A stretch of 64,000 bases of DNA, taken from the NCBI RefSeq assembly GCF_900105045.1, contig NZ_LT629739.1:310001-374000 (forward strand), given 5' to 3'. This document shows, one piece after another, positions 54,638 through 63,338 of the stretch; positions within the stretch are counted from its first letter, which is position 1; every line of letters starts with the position of its first letter. Under the pieces are notes generated by a model that had not been told where the DNA came from, made no database searches, and worked only from the letters and a program-made list of their open reading frames with translations. Position numbers and translations under genes: made by a program. This stretch comes from Brevibacterium picturae. Its GTDB lineage: Bacteria > Actinomycetota > Actinomycetes > Actinomycetales > Brevibacteriaceae.

Positions 54638-55747
54638 ATGAGATGGAGTCAGCAGAGCGCTCTTGACCCGGCAGTAACGGGCACGGCGGCAACGGGCACG
54701 GTGGCCGCAGGCATCGATGCGCCACCGGCCGAGCTCTTCGGGGTCACAGGTCTGGTGCGCAGTGTTCAAACACCGGAGTTCGCCGGCGTCACATTCCACG
54801 AAGTGTTGGCGAAGTCGGCGTTGAACAAGGTGCCCGCGGCCAGTTCGATGCCATTCACCTGGACGATCAACCCCTACCGCGGGTGCTCTCACGCCTGCGT
54901 GTACTGCTTCGCTCGCAACACCCACCGCTATCTCGACCTCGATCCCGGTCAGGATTTCGACCGGCAGGTCATCGTCAAGGTCAACACTCCCGAGGTGCTG
55001 GCCGCCGAGGTGGCCAAACCGAAGTGGTCACGTGAGCTGGTCGCATTAGGCACGAACACGGACCCCTACCAGCGCGCCGAAGGCCGCTACTCGCTGATGC
55101 CCGGCATCATCACCGCCCTGGCCGAGCACGGGACGCCGATGTCGGTCCTGACGAAGGGCACGCTGCTGCGCCGCGACCTGCCGCTGCTGGCTCGCGCCAA
55201 AGAGGACGTCGACGTGGAGATCAGCATGTCGATCGCCGTCTACGATGATGCCCTGCAGCAGACGATCGAACCGGGCACGCCGACGACGACGGCACGCCTG
55301 GCCACGGTGCGGTCGGCGGCGAACCTCGGCTTCAAGGTCACGGTCTTCCTCATGCCGGTGATGCCGAAGCTCACCGACTCCATGGATCACCTCGACACAG
55401 CCCTGCGCGCCATCAGGGAAGCCGGTGCGAGCAGGGTCGTCTACGGGGCGCTGCACCTGCGGCCTGGCGCACGCGAATGGTTCTTCGCCTGGCTCGAGCA
55501 TGAGCACCCCGAGCTGCTCCCCCGCTACCGCCGCATGTATGCGAAATCCTCGTACGCATCGAAGGAGTACCGGGCGTGGCTGAGCCGGCGCATCAATCCG
55601 CTCATCGATGCATACGATCTGCGCGGGGCTACCGACGATGACTACCCGATGACCAAGCGCGGAGACCGGACTCGACTCGGTGCCGCGTCTTCGACCGCAG
55701 CTCAAGCCGCAAGCCTGACTCCCCCACCTCAAGAAGCACTTTTCTGA
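54638..55747 (+). CDS. Rv2578c-family radical SAM protein (SplB-like)
   Basis: 369 residues. The radical SAM cluster motif CSHACVYC lies near residue 85-92 within NPYRGCSHACVYCFARNTHRYLDLD. Further conserved parts are LVALGTNTDPYQRAEGRYSLMPGIITAL, LTKGTLLRRDLPLLA, MSIAVYDDALQQTIEPGTPTT and FLMPVMPKLTDS. The family is related to spore photoproduct lyase, and a role in DNA-damage repair has been supposed but not shown. The SOS-type box in its promoter supports such a role. The ATG is 6 nt past the -10, so the mRNA is probably leaderless. Confidence 0.88.
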   Translation: MRWSQQSALDPAVTGTAATGTVAAGIDAPPAELFGVTGLVRSVQTPEFAGVTFHEVLAKSALNKVPAASSMPFTWTINPYRGCSHACVYCFARNTHRYLDLDPGQDFDRQVIVKVNTPEVLAAEVAKPKWSRELVALGTNTDPYQRAEGRYSLMPGIITALAEHGTPMSVLTKGTLLRRDLPLLARAKEDVDVEISMSIAVYDDALQQTIEPGTPTTTARLATVRSAANLGFKVTVFLMPVMPKLTDSMDHLDTALRAIREAGASRVVYGALHLRPGAREWFFAWLEHEHPELLPRYRRMYAKSSYASKEYRAWLSRRINPLIDAYDLRGATDDDYPMTKRGDRTRLGAASSTAAQAASLTPPPQEALF

Positions 55748-55810
55748 GCCTCTTCCAGTGTTTCTTCACATTGGAATGCAAACAATTAAATATCAAGCCA
55801 CTTTGCTGGA

Positions 55811-55823
55811 TACAATCTCTACT
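55811..55823 (+). promoter_or_regulatory. -10 box of a probably leaderless mRNA
   Basis: TACAAT at 55811-55816 lies 7 nt before the ATG at 55824, with no ribosome site. A -35 is not clear. Confidence 0.45.
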
Positions 55824-56261
55824 ATGAGTGCAGATGACGGCCCGGAGCTGACAAGCAGACTGACCAGCACCTTTCACTTCATCACGGGGGCCTGGGCTAA
55901 TCGCCGCCACACACGACTGATCTCGAGTCTCATCCTTGCGGTACTTCCACTTGGCGCCTACTACTTCGTTGAGGGCTCCTCCCGTCTTTCTGCCGATCTC
56001 ACCGTCATCGGCATCCTCACCAGCATTTCGATCTTGGCCTTCTACCCACTCGCCAGAGAAGTGTTCTACCGGATGACACAGCCGATCGCCGAGGCTTTCA
56101 CAGGGTTCTTTGTCATCGGCTGGCTCCTTGTGCTCATCGTGTTCGTCGTCCGAATTCTCATGTACTTGCTGATCTGGGTCACGTCCATCCCATTGGGTAT
56201 TCTCGGCTTCTTCTACCTCGCCATCACCGAGGCCAGAGGCGACGGTTTCCGGTTTGGATGA
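55824..56261 (+). CDS. Small membrane protein of unknown function
   Basis: 145 residues from the ATG at 55824. After ~35 polar residues come four hydrophobic segments (LISSLILAVLPLGAYYFV; LTVIGILTSISILAFYPLA; AFTGFFVIGWLLVLIVFVV; LMYLLIWVTSIPLGILGFFYLA). I recognise no family. It has a somewhat lower GC content than its neighbours, and its own TACAAT promoter. An in-frame codon at 55758 would extend it, but the extension is non-hydrophobic, out of keeping and would precede the promoter. It ends 41 bp before the FrnE-like gene. Confidence 0.65.
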   Translation: MSADDGPELTSRLTSTFHFITGAWANRRHTRLISSLILAVLPLGAYYFVEGSSRLSADLTVIGILTSISILAFYPLAREVFYRMTQPIAEAFTGFFVIGWLLVLIVFVVRILMYLLIWVTSIPLGILGFFYLAITEARGDGFRFG

Positions 56262-56302
56262 GGCCAGGGAATAACCCGCCCCCGCCCCGGGTTCAAGCGG
56301 TC

Positions 56303-57052
56303 ATGAGGATTGAAATCTGGTCGGACATCGCCTGCCCATGGTGCTATATCGGAAAACGTCGCTTCGAGACCGCCTTGGACGGCTTTGCACATAAGGATGA
56401 CGTCGAGGTCGAATGGCGCAGCTACCAGCTCGACCCGAGTCTGCCCTATCACTACGCGGGCACAGAGACCGAGTACCTCAGCCAGGCCAAGGGAATGCCT
56501 GCCGAGCAGGTTCGACAGATGTTCGACCACGTCACGCAGCAGGCGGCCGGTGAAGGTCTTGACTACGACTTCGACTCCATCGTCGTCGCCAACAGCTTCA
56601 CGGCCCATCGTCTCCTCCACCTGGCCAAGACGCACGGTGTCATGAGTCAGGCCAAGGAAGAGCTCCTGTCCGGCCATTTCGAGAAGGGCCGCAACATCGG
56701 AGATGCCGAATACCTCGCCGAGGTGGCCCAGACAGTCGGCATCGACGCCGACGAAGCCCGCCGGGTCCTGTCCACCGACGAATACACCGCCGAGGTCAAG
56801 GCCGACATCGCCGAGGCCCAATCCTTGGGTGCCAACGGTGTCCCGTTCTTCGTCATCGATCGTAAGTACGGAATCTCCGGCGCCCAGCCGCCCGAAGCCT
56901 TCGCTCAGGCCCTCGAGACCGCATGGGGCGAAAGCCAGAAGCTCACGGTGCTCGCCGGAGCAGGATCGAGTGCGGACAGCCCTGCCCCGGGCAAGGGTGG
57001 AGACGAGACCTTCCGCGAAGGCGCAGTGTGCGGCCCCGAGGGCTGCGACTGA
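56303..57052 (+). CDS. DsbA-family oxidoreductase, FrnE-like
   Basis: 249 residues, thioredoxin fold with a helical insertion. It starts MRIEIWSDIACPWCYIGKRRFETAL with the redox CPWC at residues 11-14, and the cis-Pro loop appears as GANGVPFFVIDRKYGISGAQPPEAF. The C-terminus CGPEGCD has the extra Cys pair of FrnE proteins, cytosolic thiol-disulfide enzymes linked to oxidative stress. The ATG at 56303 is chosen since the fold begins there; the upstream in-frame segment is Pro-rich and unconserved. Substrates unknown. Confidence 0.9.
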   Translation: MRIEIWSDIACPWCYIGKRRFETALDGFAHKDDVEVEWRSYQLDPSLPYHYAGTETEYLSQAKGMPAEQVRQMFDHVTQQAAGEGLDYDFDSIVVANSFTAHRLLHLAKTHGVMSQAKEELLSGHFEKGRNIGDAEYLAEVAQTVGIDADEARRVLSTDEYTAEVKADIAEAQSLGANGVPFFVIDRKYGISGAQPPEAFAQALETAWGESQKLTVLAGAGSSADSPAPGKGGDETFREGAVCGPEGCD

Positions 57053-57092
57053 CTCGACCCTGCAACGGCTCCGGTCAGAACTCAGGCACCGG

Positions 57093-57749
57093 TCACAAGT
57101 AGGGCATCGACGGATAGCGGATGACCCCGTCCGGTGACGTCACAGGCCCGGCGATCATTCCGGCTGCCGCATCGATGAGGAACCGGCCCACCTGTTCCCA
57201 GCTGCCCTTGTCAGTCCCCTCATTCATCTTCACTTCCTGGTCCGAGCACGCGCTGGTGACCATGTGAGCCAGCAGATACGCCCTACCGCGCAGGACACCT
57301 TCGGGAATGCCGTCGATCGATCCGTGGATGAACCTCAGATCGTCAGGCAGAGCGGACTCGTCCATCACGGACTTCATGATCTCCACTGCTGAGGGCACGA
57401 TGCCCACTTGCGAGAGGAACTGCGCACGCCAACTCGGCCGCGGCAGGTCGGCCAATACGGCGAAGAGCGGACCCATTCTGCAGCGGACCAAGTCATGGAT
57501 GCTCGGCGCCTCGCCCAGATCAGCGACGTAGGCCTCCCGACGGAGGGCCACCTCGGCGACATGGCGCTCGACGAGCGCCCGCAACAGGCCATCCCGCCCA
57601 CCGAAGTGATACGAGATCGCGGAGTGATTCGCCGCCCCGGCATAGTCGACGATGCGGCGATTCGACACCGCGTCGATGCCGTGGACGGCGAAGAGCTCCT
57701 CCGCGGAGTTGAGCAGCACCTCGCGCGCTCGATCACTCTGGATTCCCAT
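57093..57749 (-). CDS. TetR/AcrR family regulator, probably of the Pip-like membrane protein
   Basis: 218 residues from the ATG at 57749, which has an AAAGGGA ribosome site; the region upstream in frame is not conserved. Helix-turn-helix ~5-50 (VLLNSAEELFAVHGIDAVSNRRIVDYAGAANHSAISYHFGGRDGLLRALV). The C-terminal domain is helical with no known ligand. It is divergent from the duplicated YhgE/Pip-like gene across a 204-bp gap with a palindrome between -35 and -10, so repression of that gene is likely. Confidence 0.88.
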   Translation of the reverse strand: MGIQSDRAREVLLNSAEELFAVHGIDAVSNRRIVDYAGAANHSAISYHFGGRDGLLRALVERHVAEVALRREAYVADLGEAPSIHDLVRCRMGPLFAVLADLPRPSWRAQFLSQVGIVPSAVEIMKSVMDESALPDDLRFIHGSIDGIPEGVLRGRAYLLAHMVTSACSDQEVKMNEGTDKGSWEQVGRFLIDAAAGMIAGPVTSPDGVIRYPSMPYL

Positions 57750-57862
57750 GATCCCTTTTCTCTCATTCTCGTCAACGCTGCAGACGCTGTCGGCCTGTCG
57801 CGATACCAGCGCTCCACCCGCCTCGGCGAGTACTGTCATCACCCTGACAAACAACCGTCGAT

Positions 57863-57892
57863 TTCACAAAAATAAGTCACGTGTCTTAAACT
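57863..57892 (+). promoter_or_regulatory. Promoter of the Pip-like gene with embedded palindrome
   Basis: -35 TTCACA (57863-57868), 18-bp spacer, -10 TAAACT (57887-57892). The near-palindrome TAAGTCACGTGTCTTA (57873-57888, one symmetric pair unmatched) lies between them, a typical TetR operator position. Confidence 0.6.
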
Positions 57893-57953
57893 AACCAAGT
57901 ACATGGTGGTCGAAGGCGACCACTCGACTTCCGAATCGACCAGGAGGACGACC

Positions 57954-60422
57954 GTGGCCGCCGAACCACCACAGACACGCCGCGAAGCGCGTGAATCAGA
58001 ACAACCGATAGAACCGGATGCCTCGCCTGGCGCGTCCGACGCCCCGGCCTCCACCGAGTCCGATCATGCCGACACAGACGCTGCCCCTGACGCAGCCGCA
58101 GCCGCGAAGCGCGCGAAGGCGGAGATGATCGGTCGGACGGCCGCGATCTTCATCATGCCGCTCCTGTTCGTGGGCATGATGATCACCGGCTACCTCGGCA
58201 CCATGCACTCCCCCACCGCCAACGACATGCCCGTCGTCGTGGCCGGATCAGATTCGAAGGCCGCGGACATGAAGCTCGCGCTCGACGGCTCCGAACCCGA
58301 CGCCCTCGACGTCGACACCGTCGACGATGCCCACACCGCACGTGAGATGGTCACCGACCGCGAGGCCTCGGCAGCGGTCGTCATCAAGGGCGACAAGGCC
58401 ACCCTCTACACCGCAGGCGGAGCCGGCGCCCAGCAGGCCACGACGGTCACAGGACTCGTCATGCCGGCCCTGCAGGACGAAGGCCTCGAGGTCTCGACAC
58501 AGGACCTGGCCCCACTGCCGGACAACGACTCCACCGGCCTGGGAGCGATGTTCCTCATGACGTCCATCGTCATGGCCGGCTACCTGCCCTTCAGCGTGCT
58601 GCGGTCGAACTCGCCCGAGCTGCTGAAGTTCAAGCGGATCGTGCCGATCCTCGGCGCGTGGGCCGCGGTCATCGCCGGCTTGGTCTGGACCGTGACCTGC
58701 CCGATTCTCGACGTCGTCGACGTCAAGGACACGGTCGCGATCCTCGGCATCGCCTGGCTGGGTGTGTTCGCGATCGCCTGCGTTCAGCTATTCATCACCA
58801 GACTCTTCGGCGCACTGGGAGTGCTCTTCGGGATCCTCTTCCTCATGGTCCTGGGAATGCCGTCGTCGAACATGGCCATACCCGTCTACACCATGTCGCC
58901 GTTCTTCCGCTTCACCCACGAGTTCCTTCCGATGCCCGCCATCGGCGAGGCCCTGCGTTCGGTGCTCTACTTCAACGGCACCGGCGTCACCGGCCACCTC
59001 CTGGTCCTGGCCATCGGGGCCGTCGTCGGGCTTCTGGCGACAAAGGCCTACGACACAATCTCGCACCGCCGCAACCCCGACCCGCAGCCACTGAGTGTCA
59101 ACATCCCGTCTCTGCACGGGGGCCGACGCCCCGATTCGAAGGTGCTGCGCTACATCTCCCTCGTGGCCTTCCCCCTGGCGATGGTCACCATGATGATCTC
59201 GTTCATGCTCGGCGCGATGGGCTCACCCGCCCCCAAGGACATGCCTGTGACCGTGGTCGGTGCCTCGACTGAACAGGCCAAGGACACGATCGCCGATCTC
59301 GAGAAGAACATGGGTGAGGACATGTTCGACTTCACCGCGACGACGAACGAAGACGAGGCCCGAGCCCTCGTCAAGGACCGGGACCAGGTCGCCGCCCTCG
59401 TCCTCCCCACGGAAGACAACGCTGAGTTCGGCCTCATCGCCAACGAGGCCGGCAACAATGCCGCCTATCGCGTGGTCAACCAGGTCTTCGATCAGGTCGC
59501 TTCGGCCCAGGACATGGATCTCGAGGTCGACAATATCGCGCCTCTTCCCGATCGGGATAAGAACGGCGTGGTCGTCATGTATGTGGCGATGGGCTGGGTC
59601 CTCGCCGGTTTCATGGTCGTCATCGTCGCAGCCAACGCCAATCCGTGGAGCCGCCCGCTGAAGCGGATGGTGCCGCTGACCGCGGTCTACGCACCGTTCA
59701 TGTCCCTGGTGGTCGCACTCATCGCCGGGCCGATCACCGGCGCCGTCGAGGGCCATTTCGCACAGCTGTGGGGTGCCGGAATCCTCGCGATCTTCAGCAT
59801 CGCGATGTTCGCCATGGTCTTCGAGAGACTCATCGGTATGCTTGCGATCGTCCCAGTCATCGGGACGCTCATGTTCGCCGGGATGCCCGCCTCCAACGGG
59901 TCGATCTCCGAGTACATGACGCCGACGTTCTTCTCCACCCTGCACGATTTCCTGCCGATGCCGGCAGCCGTGGAGACGATCCGCTCGATCGTCTACTTCG
60001 ACTCCGATGTCGTCACCGAGCACCTCCAGGTCCTCGCACTCTGGGGACTCGTCTCCCTGGCCCTGGTGTTCCTCATCGACAGCATCAAACCGCCGCGGAC
60101 GGAGCACGACTTCGGCAACCTGCACCTCGAACAGGAGAGGGAGGCCAACAAACAGGCCCGGGAACAAGCGAAGGCCCTCGAAGCCTCCGGGTCCGCCCAG
60201 ACCGTGCAGTCGACGATTGTTGACCACGAGCCGAACAAATCCATGGAAACAGAATCAGCAGCATCCACGGAGCAGGCCGAGTACAGGGTCGCACCCACCG
60301 CGGGCGACGGACTGACCCATCGGTTCGCCGAGGCGGCCGATGAGAATTCCGTTGACGAGCGTTCGACTCCCGTGGACTCAGAATCAAGCGACCGTCAGGA
60401 GCGCATCCCCTCCACCGTGTGA
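57954..60422 (+). CDS. Internally duplicated YhgE/Pip-like (ABC-2 type) membrane protein
   Basis: 822 residues from the GTG at 57954, which has AGGAGG 6 nt upstream; an ATG 17 codons earlier lacks a ribosome site. After a ~55-residue acidic N-terminus, two homologous halves follow (about 57-390 and 395-745). Each has one membrane helix, an ~110-residue outside domain (MHSPTANDMPVVVAG; MGSPAPKDMPVTVVG), then about five helices ending in a GMPSSN or GMPASN turn and FLPMPA-x2-E-x2-R-S. The C-terminus is a long charged tail. A single half resembles YhgE/Pip or ABC-2 export permeases, but no ATPase gene is adjacent. Probably a TetR-controlled envelope or export protein; substrate unknown. Confidence 0.85.
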   Translation: MAAEPPQTRREARESEQPIEPDASPGASDAPASTESDHADTDAAPDAAAAAKRAKAEMIGRTAAIFIMPLLFVGMMITGYLGTMHSPTANDMPVVVAGSDSKAADMKLALDGSEPDALDVDTVDDAHTAREMVTDREASAAVVIKGDKATLYTAGGAGAQQATTVTGLVMPALQDEGLEVSTQDLAPLPDNDSTGLGAMFLMTSIVMAGYLPFSVLRSNSPELLKFKRIVPILGAWAAVIAGLVWTVTCPILDVVDVKDTVAILGIAWLGVFAIACVQLFITRLFGALGVLFGILFLMVLGMPSSNMAIPVYTMSPFFRFTHEFLPMPAIGEALRSVLYFNGTGVTGHLLVLAIGAVVGLLATKAYDTISHRRNPDPQPLSVNIPSLHGGRRPDSKVLRYISLVAFPLAMVTMMISFMLGAMGSPAPKDMPVTVVGASTEQAKDTIADLEKNMGEDMFDFTATTNEDEARALVKDRDQVAALVLPTEDNAEFGLIANEAGNNAAYRVVNQVFDQVASAQDMDLEVDNIAPLPDRDKNGVVVMYVAMGWVLAGFMVVIVAANANPWSRPLKRMVPLTAVYAPFMSLVVALIAGPITGAVEGHFAQLWGAGILAIFSIAMFAMVFERLIGMLAIVPVIGTLMFAGMPASNGSISEYMTPTFFSTLHDFLPMPAAVETIRSIVYFDSDVVTEHLQVLALWGLVSLALVFLIDSIKPPRTEHDFGNLHLEQEREANKQAREQAKALEASGSAQTVQSTIVDHEPNKSMETESAASTEQAEYRVAPTAGDGLTHRFAEAADENSVDERSTPVDSESSDRQERIPSTV

Positions 60423-60453
60423 CCTGTTGACTATCTGCTCCGCTGAACACGGG

Positions 60454-60495
60454 CAGGCCATCGCCGAGATGAACAACCACCTCGGCGATGGCCTG
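60454..60495. terminator. Two-way terminator between the Pip-like and VOC genes
   Basis: Perfect 15-bp stem CAGGCCATCGCCGAG (60454-60468) with its complement at 60481-60495 and a 12-nt loop, between convergent genes and followed by TTGATT. Confidence 0.85.
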
Positions 60496-60520
60496 TTGAT
60501 TGACATCTTCGGTTCGCGCC

Positions 60521-61135
60521 TCAGCGCCAGGTGAAACCGTCGGGGTCGACGAATTCCCCGAGAGTGCCCGCGATCGTCAGGCGATGAGAGCCCGAGCCTT
60601 CGGGGTCGACTCCGGCGTTCTTCGCCACCGCACGTCGACTTTGGATGGCCAGAGTGATCGTCGAACCGGTGTCGAATTCGACGTACTTCGAACCGAACCC
60701 CCGGCTGACCTCGATCCCACGGTCACGGTAGAAGTCCTTCGTCGCACGGACGTCGTCGACGCCGACGAGCAGCACTATCTGGCTCGCCAGTCCTGTCGGT
60801 TCGGCAGTGTTCTTCTTCGCAGAGGAGGCCAGTGTCCACACTGTTCCGTCCGGCGACCGCAGGGAGCCACCGTAGCCCCAGAAGCTCTTGGATACCGGTT
60901 TCACCATCTGTGCTCCCGCTTCGACGGCCGCGGCAGCTGTCATATCGACGTCGGCAGGCTGGTCGAAGACGAGGGAGATGCTGAAGCCCCGAAAACCGTC
61001 GGTCGGTTCATGTGATGAGCGGACGCCGATCAGGTGATCGAGGCCGAATGCGCTGCGGACGAATTCCTCGGTCAGGTCCTCTTCGCTCGATTCGATGATG
61101 ATCGAATTGACTGCGGTGTTTTCGCTTGTCTCCAT
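60521..61135 (-). CDS. VOC/glyoxalase superfamily protein
   Basis: 204 residues, two beta-alpha-beta-beta-beta modules of the vicinal oxygen chelate fold. Recognisable are SISLVFDQPADVDMTAAAAVEAGAQMVKPVSKSFWGYGGSLRSPDGTVWTLA, a typical 'FWGYxGxxxDPDGxxWxLA' module end, and KDFYRDRGIEVSRGFGSKYVEFDTGS. The usual His/Glu metal ligands are not clearly conserved, so it may bind a ligand instead of catalysing. The ATG at 61135 is chosen because GAGGAG lies upstream. Divergent from the MgtC gene. Confidence 0.82.
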   Translation of the reverse strand: METSENTAVNSIIIESSEEDLTEEFVRSAFGLDHLIGVRSSHEPTDGFRGFSISLVFDQPADVDMTAAAAVEAGAQMVKPVSKSFWGYGGSLRSPDGTVWTLASSAKKNTAEPTGLASQIVLLVGVDDVRATKDFYRDRGIEVSRGFGSKYVEFDTGSTITLAIQSRRAVAKNAGVDPEGSGSHRLTIAGTLGEFVDPDGFTWR

Positions 61136-61269
61136 TACCTGCTCCTCGTCGCGCCGTGAGTGACTGTGGTTGTCCATCTTAGGAGTCGGCATGTCGACGT
61201 TGCTTCTTGATTTCTGACCGACCTCGACGCGATTACAAGGAGCTCAGGTGTTCGAGGGTCTACAGTCGG

Positions 61270-62013
61270 ATGACTATGGGTTCACATATCGATTTCTTCG
61301 GTCCGACCGGCTTCATCGAGGCCGAACTGCTCCTGGCCAGCTTCTTCCTGTGCTCACTGATCGGATTCGAGCGGCAGTTCCGGCAGAAGAGCGCCGGTTA
61401 TCGCACCCACGTGCTGGTGGGCATCGGCACGTGCGCGTTCACGCTGGTCTCCGCATACGGGTTCGCCGGTGCGCTCGGCGACGACGCCCGTCTGGACCCG
61501 TCGAGGATCGCCGCACAGATCGTCTCGGGTGTCGGCTTCCTGGGTGCCGGTGTGATCTTCAAGGGCCGGAACATGGTGCGCGGACTCACGACGGCCGCCA
61601 CCGTGTGGGTGACGGCTGCCGTGGGAATGGCCTGCGGAGCGGGAATGGTGTCCTTGGCCATGATGCTCACCGCTCTGCATCTGCTGACGCTGTTCGTCAT
61701 CGCTCCCCTGATCCGCCGGATCCCCGACAGCGATCATCGCAAACTGCTGCGCATCGCTTACAAGGACGGCTCCGGGGTCCTCCGCGACATCCTCGCCGTG
61801 GCCGGCAACATGGGGTATTCGAACACGATCGTCGACTCCAAGCGCTTCGAGGCCGAGGACGAAGTGCCCATGGTCCAGATAGACGTGAAGTTTGAGGGAA
61901 AGCCGCCCCTGCACATGCTCATCCCTCCCCTGTTGGAGCTCTCCGGCGTGGACAAGGTGAGCATGCGTGAGGACCGGGTCCATTCGGTCGACGACGACGG
62001 CGACTCCGTCTGA
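61270..62013 (+). CDS. MgtC/SapB family membrane protein
   Basis: 247 residues. The N-terminal ~140 residues have about five hydrophobic segments with the MgtC signature: LLASFFLCSLIGFERQFRQKSAGYRTHVLVGIGTCAFTLVS, RIAAQIVSGVGFLGAGVIFKGRNMVRGLTTAATVWVTAAVGMACG. The C-terminal ~90 residues are a cytoplasmic ACT-like domain. MgtC proteins help adaptation to low Mg and inhibit ATP synthase in some bacteria; here only the family is certain. Starts at 61270 and 61276 are both possible; TACAGT at 61261-61266 is a -10-like box close upstream, favouring a leaderless mRNA from 61276. Confidence 0.9.
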   Translation: MTMGSHIDFFGPTGFIEAELLLASFFLCSLIGFERQFRQKSAGYRTHVLVGIGTCAFTLVSAYGFAGALGDDARLDPSRIAAQIVSGVGFLGAGVIFKGRNMVRGLTTAATVWVTAAVGMACGAGMVSLAMMLTALHLLTLFVIAPLIRRIPDSDHRKLLRIAYKDGSGVLRDILAVAGNMGYSNTIVDSKRFEAEDEVPMVQIDVKFEGKPPLHMLIPPLLELSGVDKVSMREDRVHSVDDDGDSV

Positions 62014-62061
62014 CTCACCGCTCGCCCCGACTCACCGCTCACCCCACCCCGCACATGCCAC

Positions 62062-63252
62062 TCAGCCTCGCAGCGAGCGCTTCCACGCGAGGGTGGCGAG
62101 TGCGGCCGCCTGGTCCGGCAGGTACGCATCGTCGAAGAGCACCTGCGGCGAATGGTTCCAGGCCGCAGTCTCCGGGTCGATGCCCTGCGGAGACACGAGG
62201 AAGAACAGAAACGCACCCGGAACCTCGTTGAGCACGAAGGAGAAGTCCTCAGACCCCATGAGCGGGGTCGGGGCTTCGGCGTACCGGTCCTCGCCGAACG
62301 TCTCGGTCATCGTGTCCGCCACGAATGCGGCTTCGACGTCATTGTTGACGGTGACGGGATACTGTTCTGTCCACACCACCTCGGCGGTGCATCCGTGAGC
62401 GGCAGCGATCGACTCGGCCATTCGTGGGGCCACCTCGGCGAACTTCTTCGTCGACTCTGCTGACAGCGTCCGCACGGAGGCACCGATCGTCGCCGAGGGT
62501 GGGATGACGTTGACGGCGTCGCCGGCCTTCAGCTGCGTGACTTCGGCGACGACCGGGTCGAAGACGCTGAACGTGCTGGTGACCATCGCGTAGAGCGCCT
62601 GACCGAATTCGAGGGTGGGCCGGACCGGATCGATGCTGGTGTGCGGTTGTGAGCTGTGACCGCCGCGTCCGTGGAATGTGACGTGGATGGTGTTGGCCCC
62701 GGCCATCAGCGTGCCGGGCTTCGTGGTGAAGGTTCCGGGCGTCCCCGGTGCGACGTGGATGCCGTAGGCGGCATCCGGAGTCGAGCCGATGGCCTCGAAC
62801 ATGCCTTCATCGATCATGTCCTTGGCACCGCCCAGCCCTTCCTCACCGGGCTGGAACATGAAAGCGACGGTGCCTGCCAGTTCCTCCTGGTGAGCGCTCA
62901 GTAGCTTCGCTGCTCCGACGAGCCCGGCCACGTGCAGATCGTGACCGCAGGCGTGCATGCGCCCATTGGTCGAAGCGAAGTCGAGGTTGGTCTCCTCGGC
63001 AACAGGAAGGGCATCCATGTCTCCGCGCAGCAGCACCGTTGGCCCGGGCTTCCCGCCGCGGAGCACGGCGACGATCGAGCTGAGGTTTGTGCCTGTGGTG
63101 ATCTCCAACGGCAGGTCCTCGAGTGCGTCGAGGACCAGTTGCTGGGTGATCGGGAGCTCGAGGCCGAGTTCCGGATTGCGGTGGAGTTCCCGGCGCAGCT
63201 CGGAGAGTTCGGTGGCGAGTGCCTGTGCTTCTGTGGTGAATTCGTGGTTCAT
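62062..63252 (-). CDS. M20D family amidohydrolase (N-acyl amino acid/hippurate hydrolase type)
   Basis: 396-residue metal-dependent amidohydrolase. Metal motifs: MHACGHDLHVAGL (Cys 102, His 104), QPGEEGLGGAKDMIDEG (Glu pair), YGIHVAPGTP and, in the dimer domain, HVTFHGRGGHSSQPHTSIDP; MGSEDFSFVLNEVPGAFLFF closes the site. No signal peptide. Such enzymes release amino acids or indole-acetate and similar acids from N-acyl conjugates. The ATG at 63252 with GAGAGGAA upstream is chosen; the in-frame sequence before it runs through repeats into the preceding gene. The amidohydrolase gene upstream ends 86 bp before it, suggesting an operon. Confidence 0.92.
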   Translation of the reverse strand: MNHEFTTEAQALATELSELRRELHRNPELGLELPITQQLVLDALEDLPLEITTGTNLSSIVAVLRGGKPGPTVLLRGDMDALPVAEETNLDFASTNGRMHACGHDLHVAGLVGAAKLLSAHQEELAGTVAFMFQPGEEGLGGAKDMIDEGMFEAIGSTPDAAYGIHVAPGTPGTFTTKPGTLMAGANTIHVTFHGRGGHSSQPHTSIDPVRPTLEFGQALYAMVTSTFSVFDPVVAEVTQLKAGDAVNVIPPSATIGASVRTLSAESTKKFAEVAPRMAESIAAAHGCTAEVVWTEQYPVTVNNDVEAAFVADTMTETFGEDRYAEAPTPLMGSEDFSFVLNEVPGAFLFFLVSPQGIDPETAAWNHSPQVLFDDAYLPDQAAALATLAWKRSLRG

Positions 63253-63267
63253 GTGGGTTCCTCTCTG

Positions 63268-63321
63268 TTGGTGTGTGGCGCGATGTTGGTGTGTGGCGCG
63301 ATATTGGTGCGTGGCGCGATT
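63268..63321. repeat. Three tandem 18-bp repeats in the M20 gene leader
   Basis: Copies of TTGGTG(T/C)GTGGCGCGAT-N start at 63268, 63286 and 63304, differing at one or two positions. They lie between the amidohydrolase stop and the M20 ribosome site. Confidence 0.85.
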
Positions 63322-63338
63322 CGGCTGTGGACTGGTTG

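Noticed and set aside
63268..63321. CRISPR array
   Set aside because: Only three adjoining 18-bp copies without spacers and no cas genes; a simple tandem repeat.
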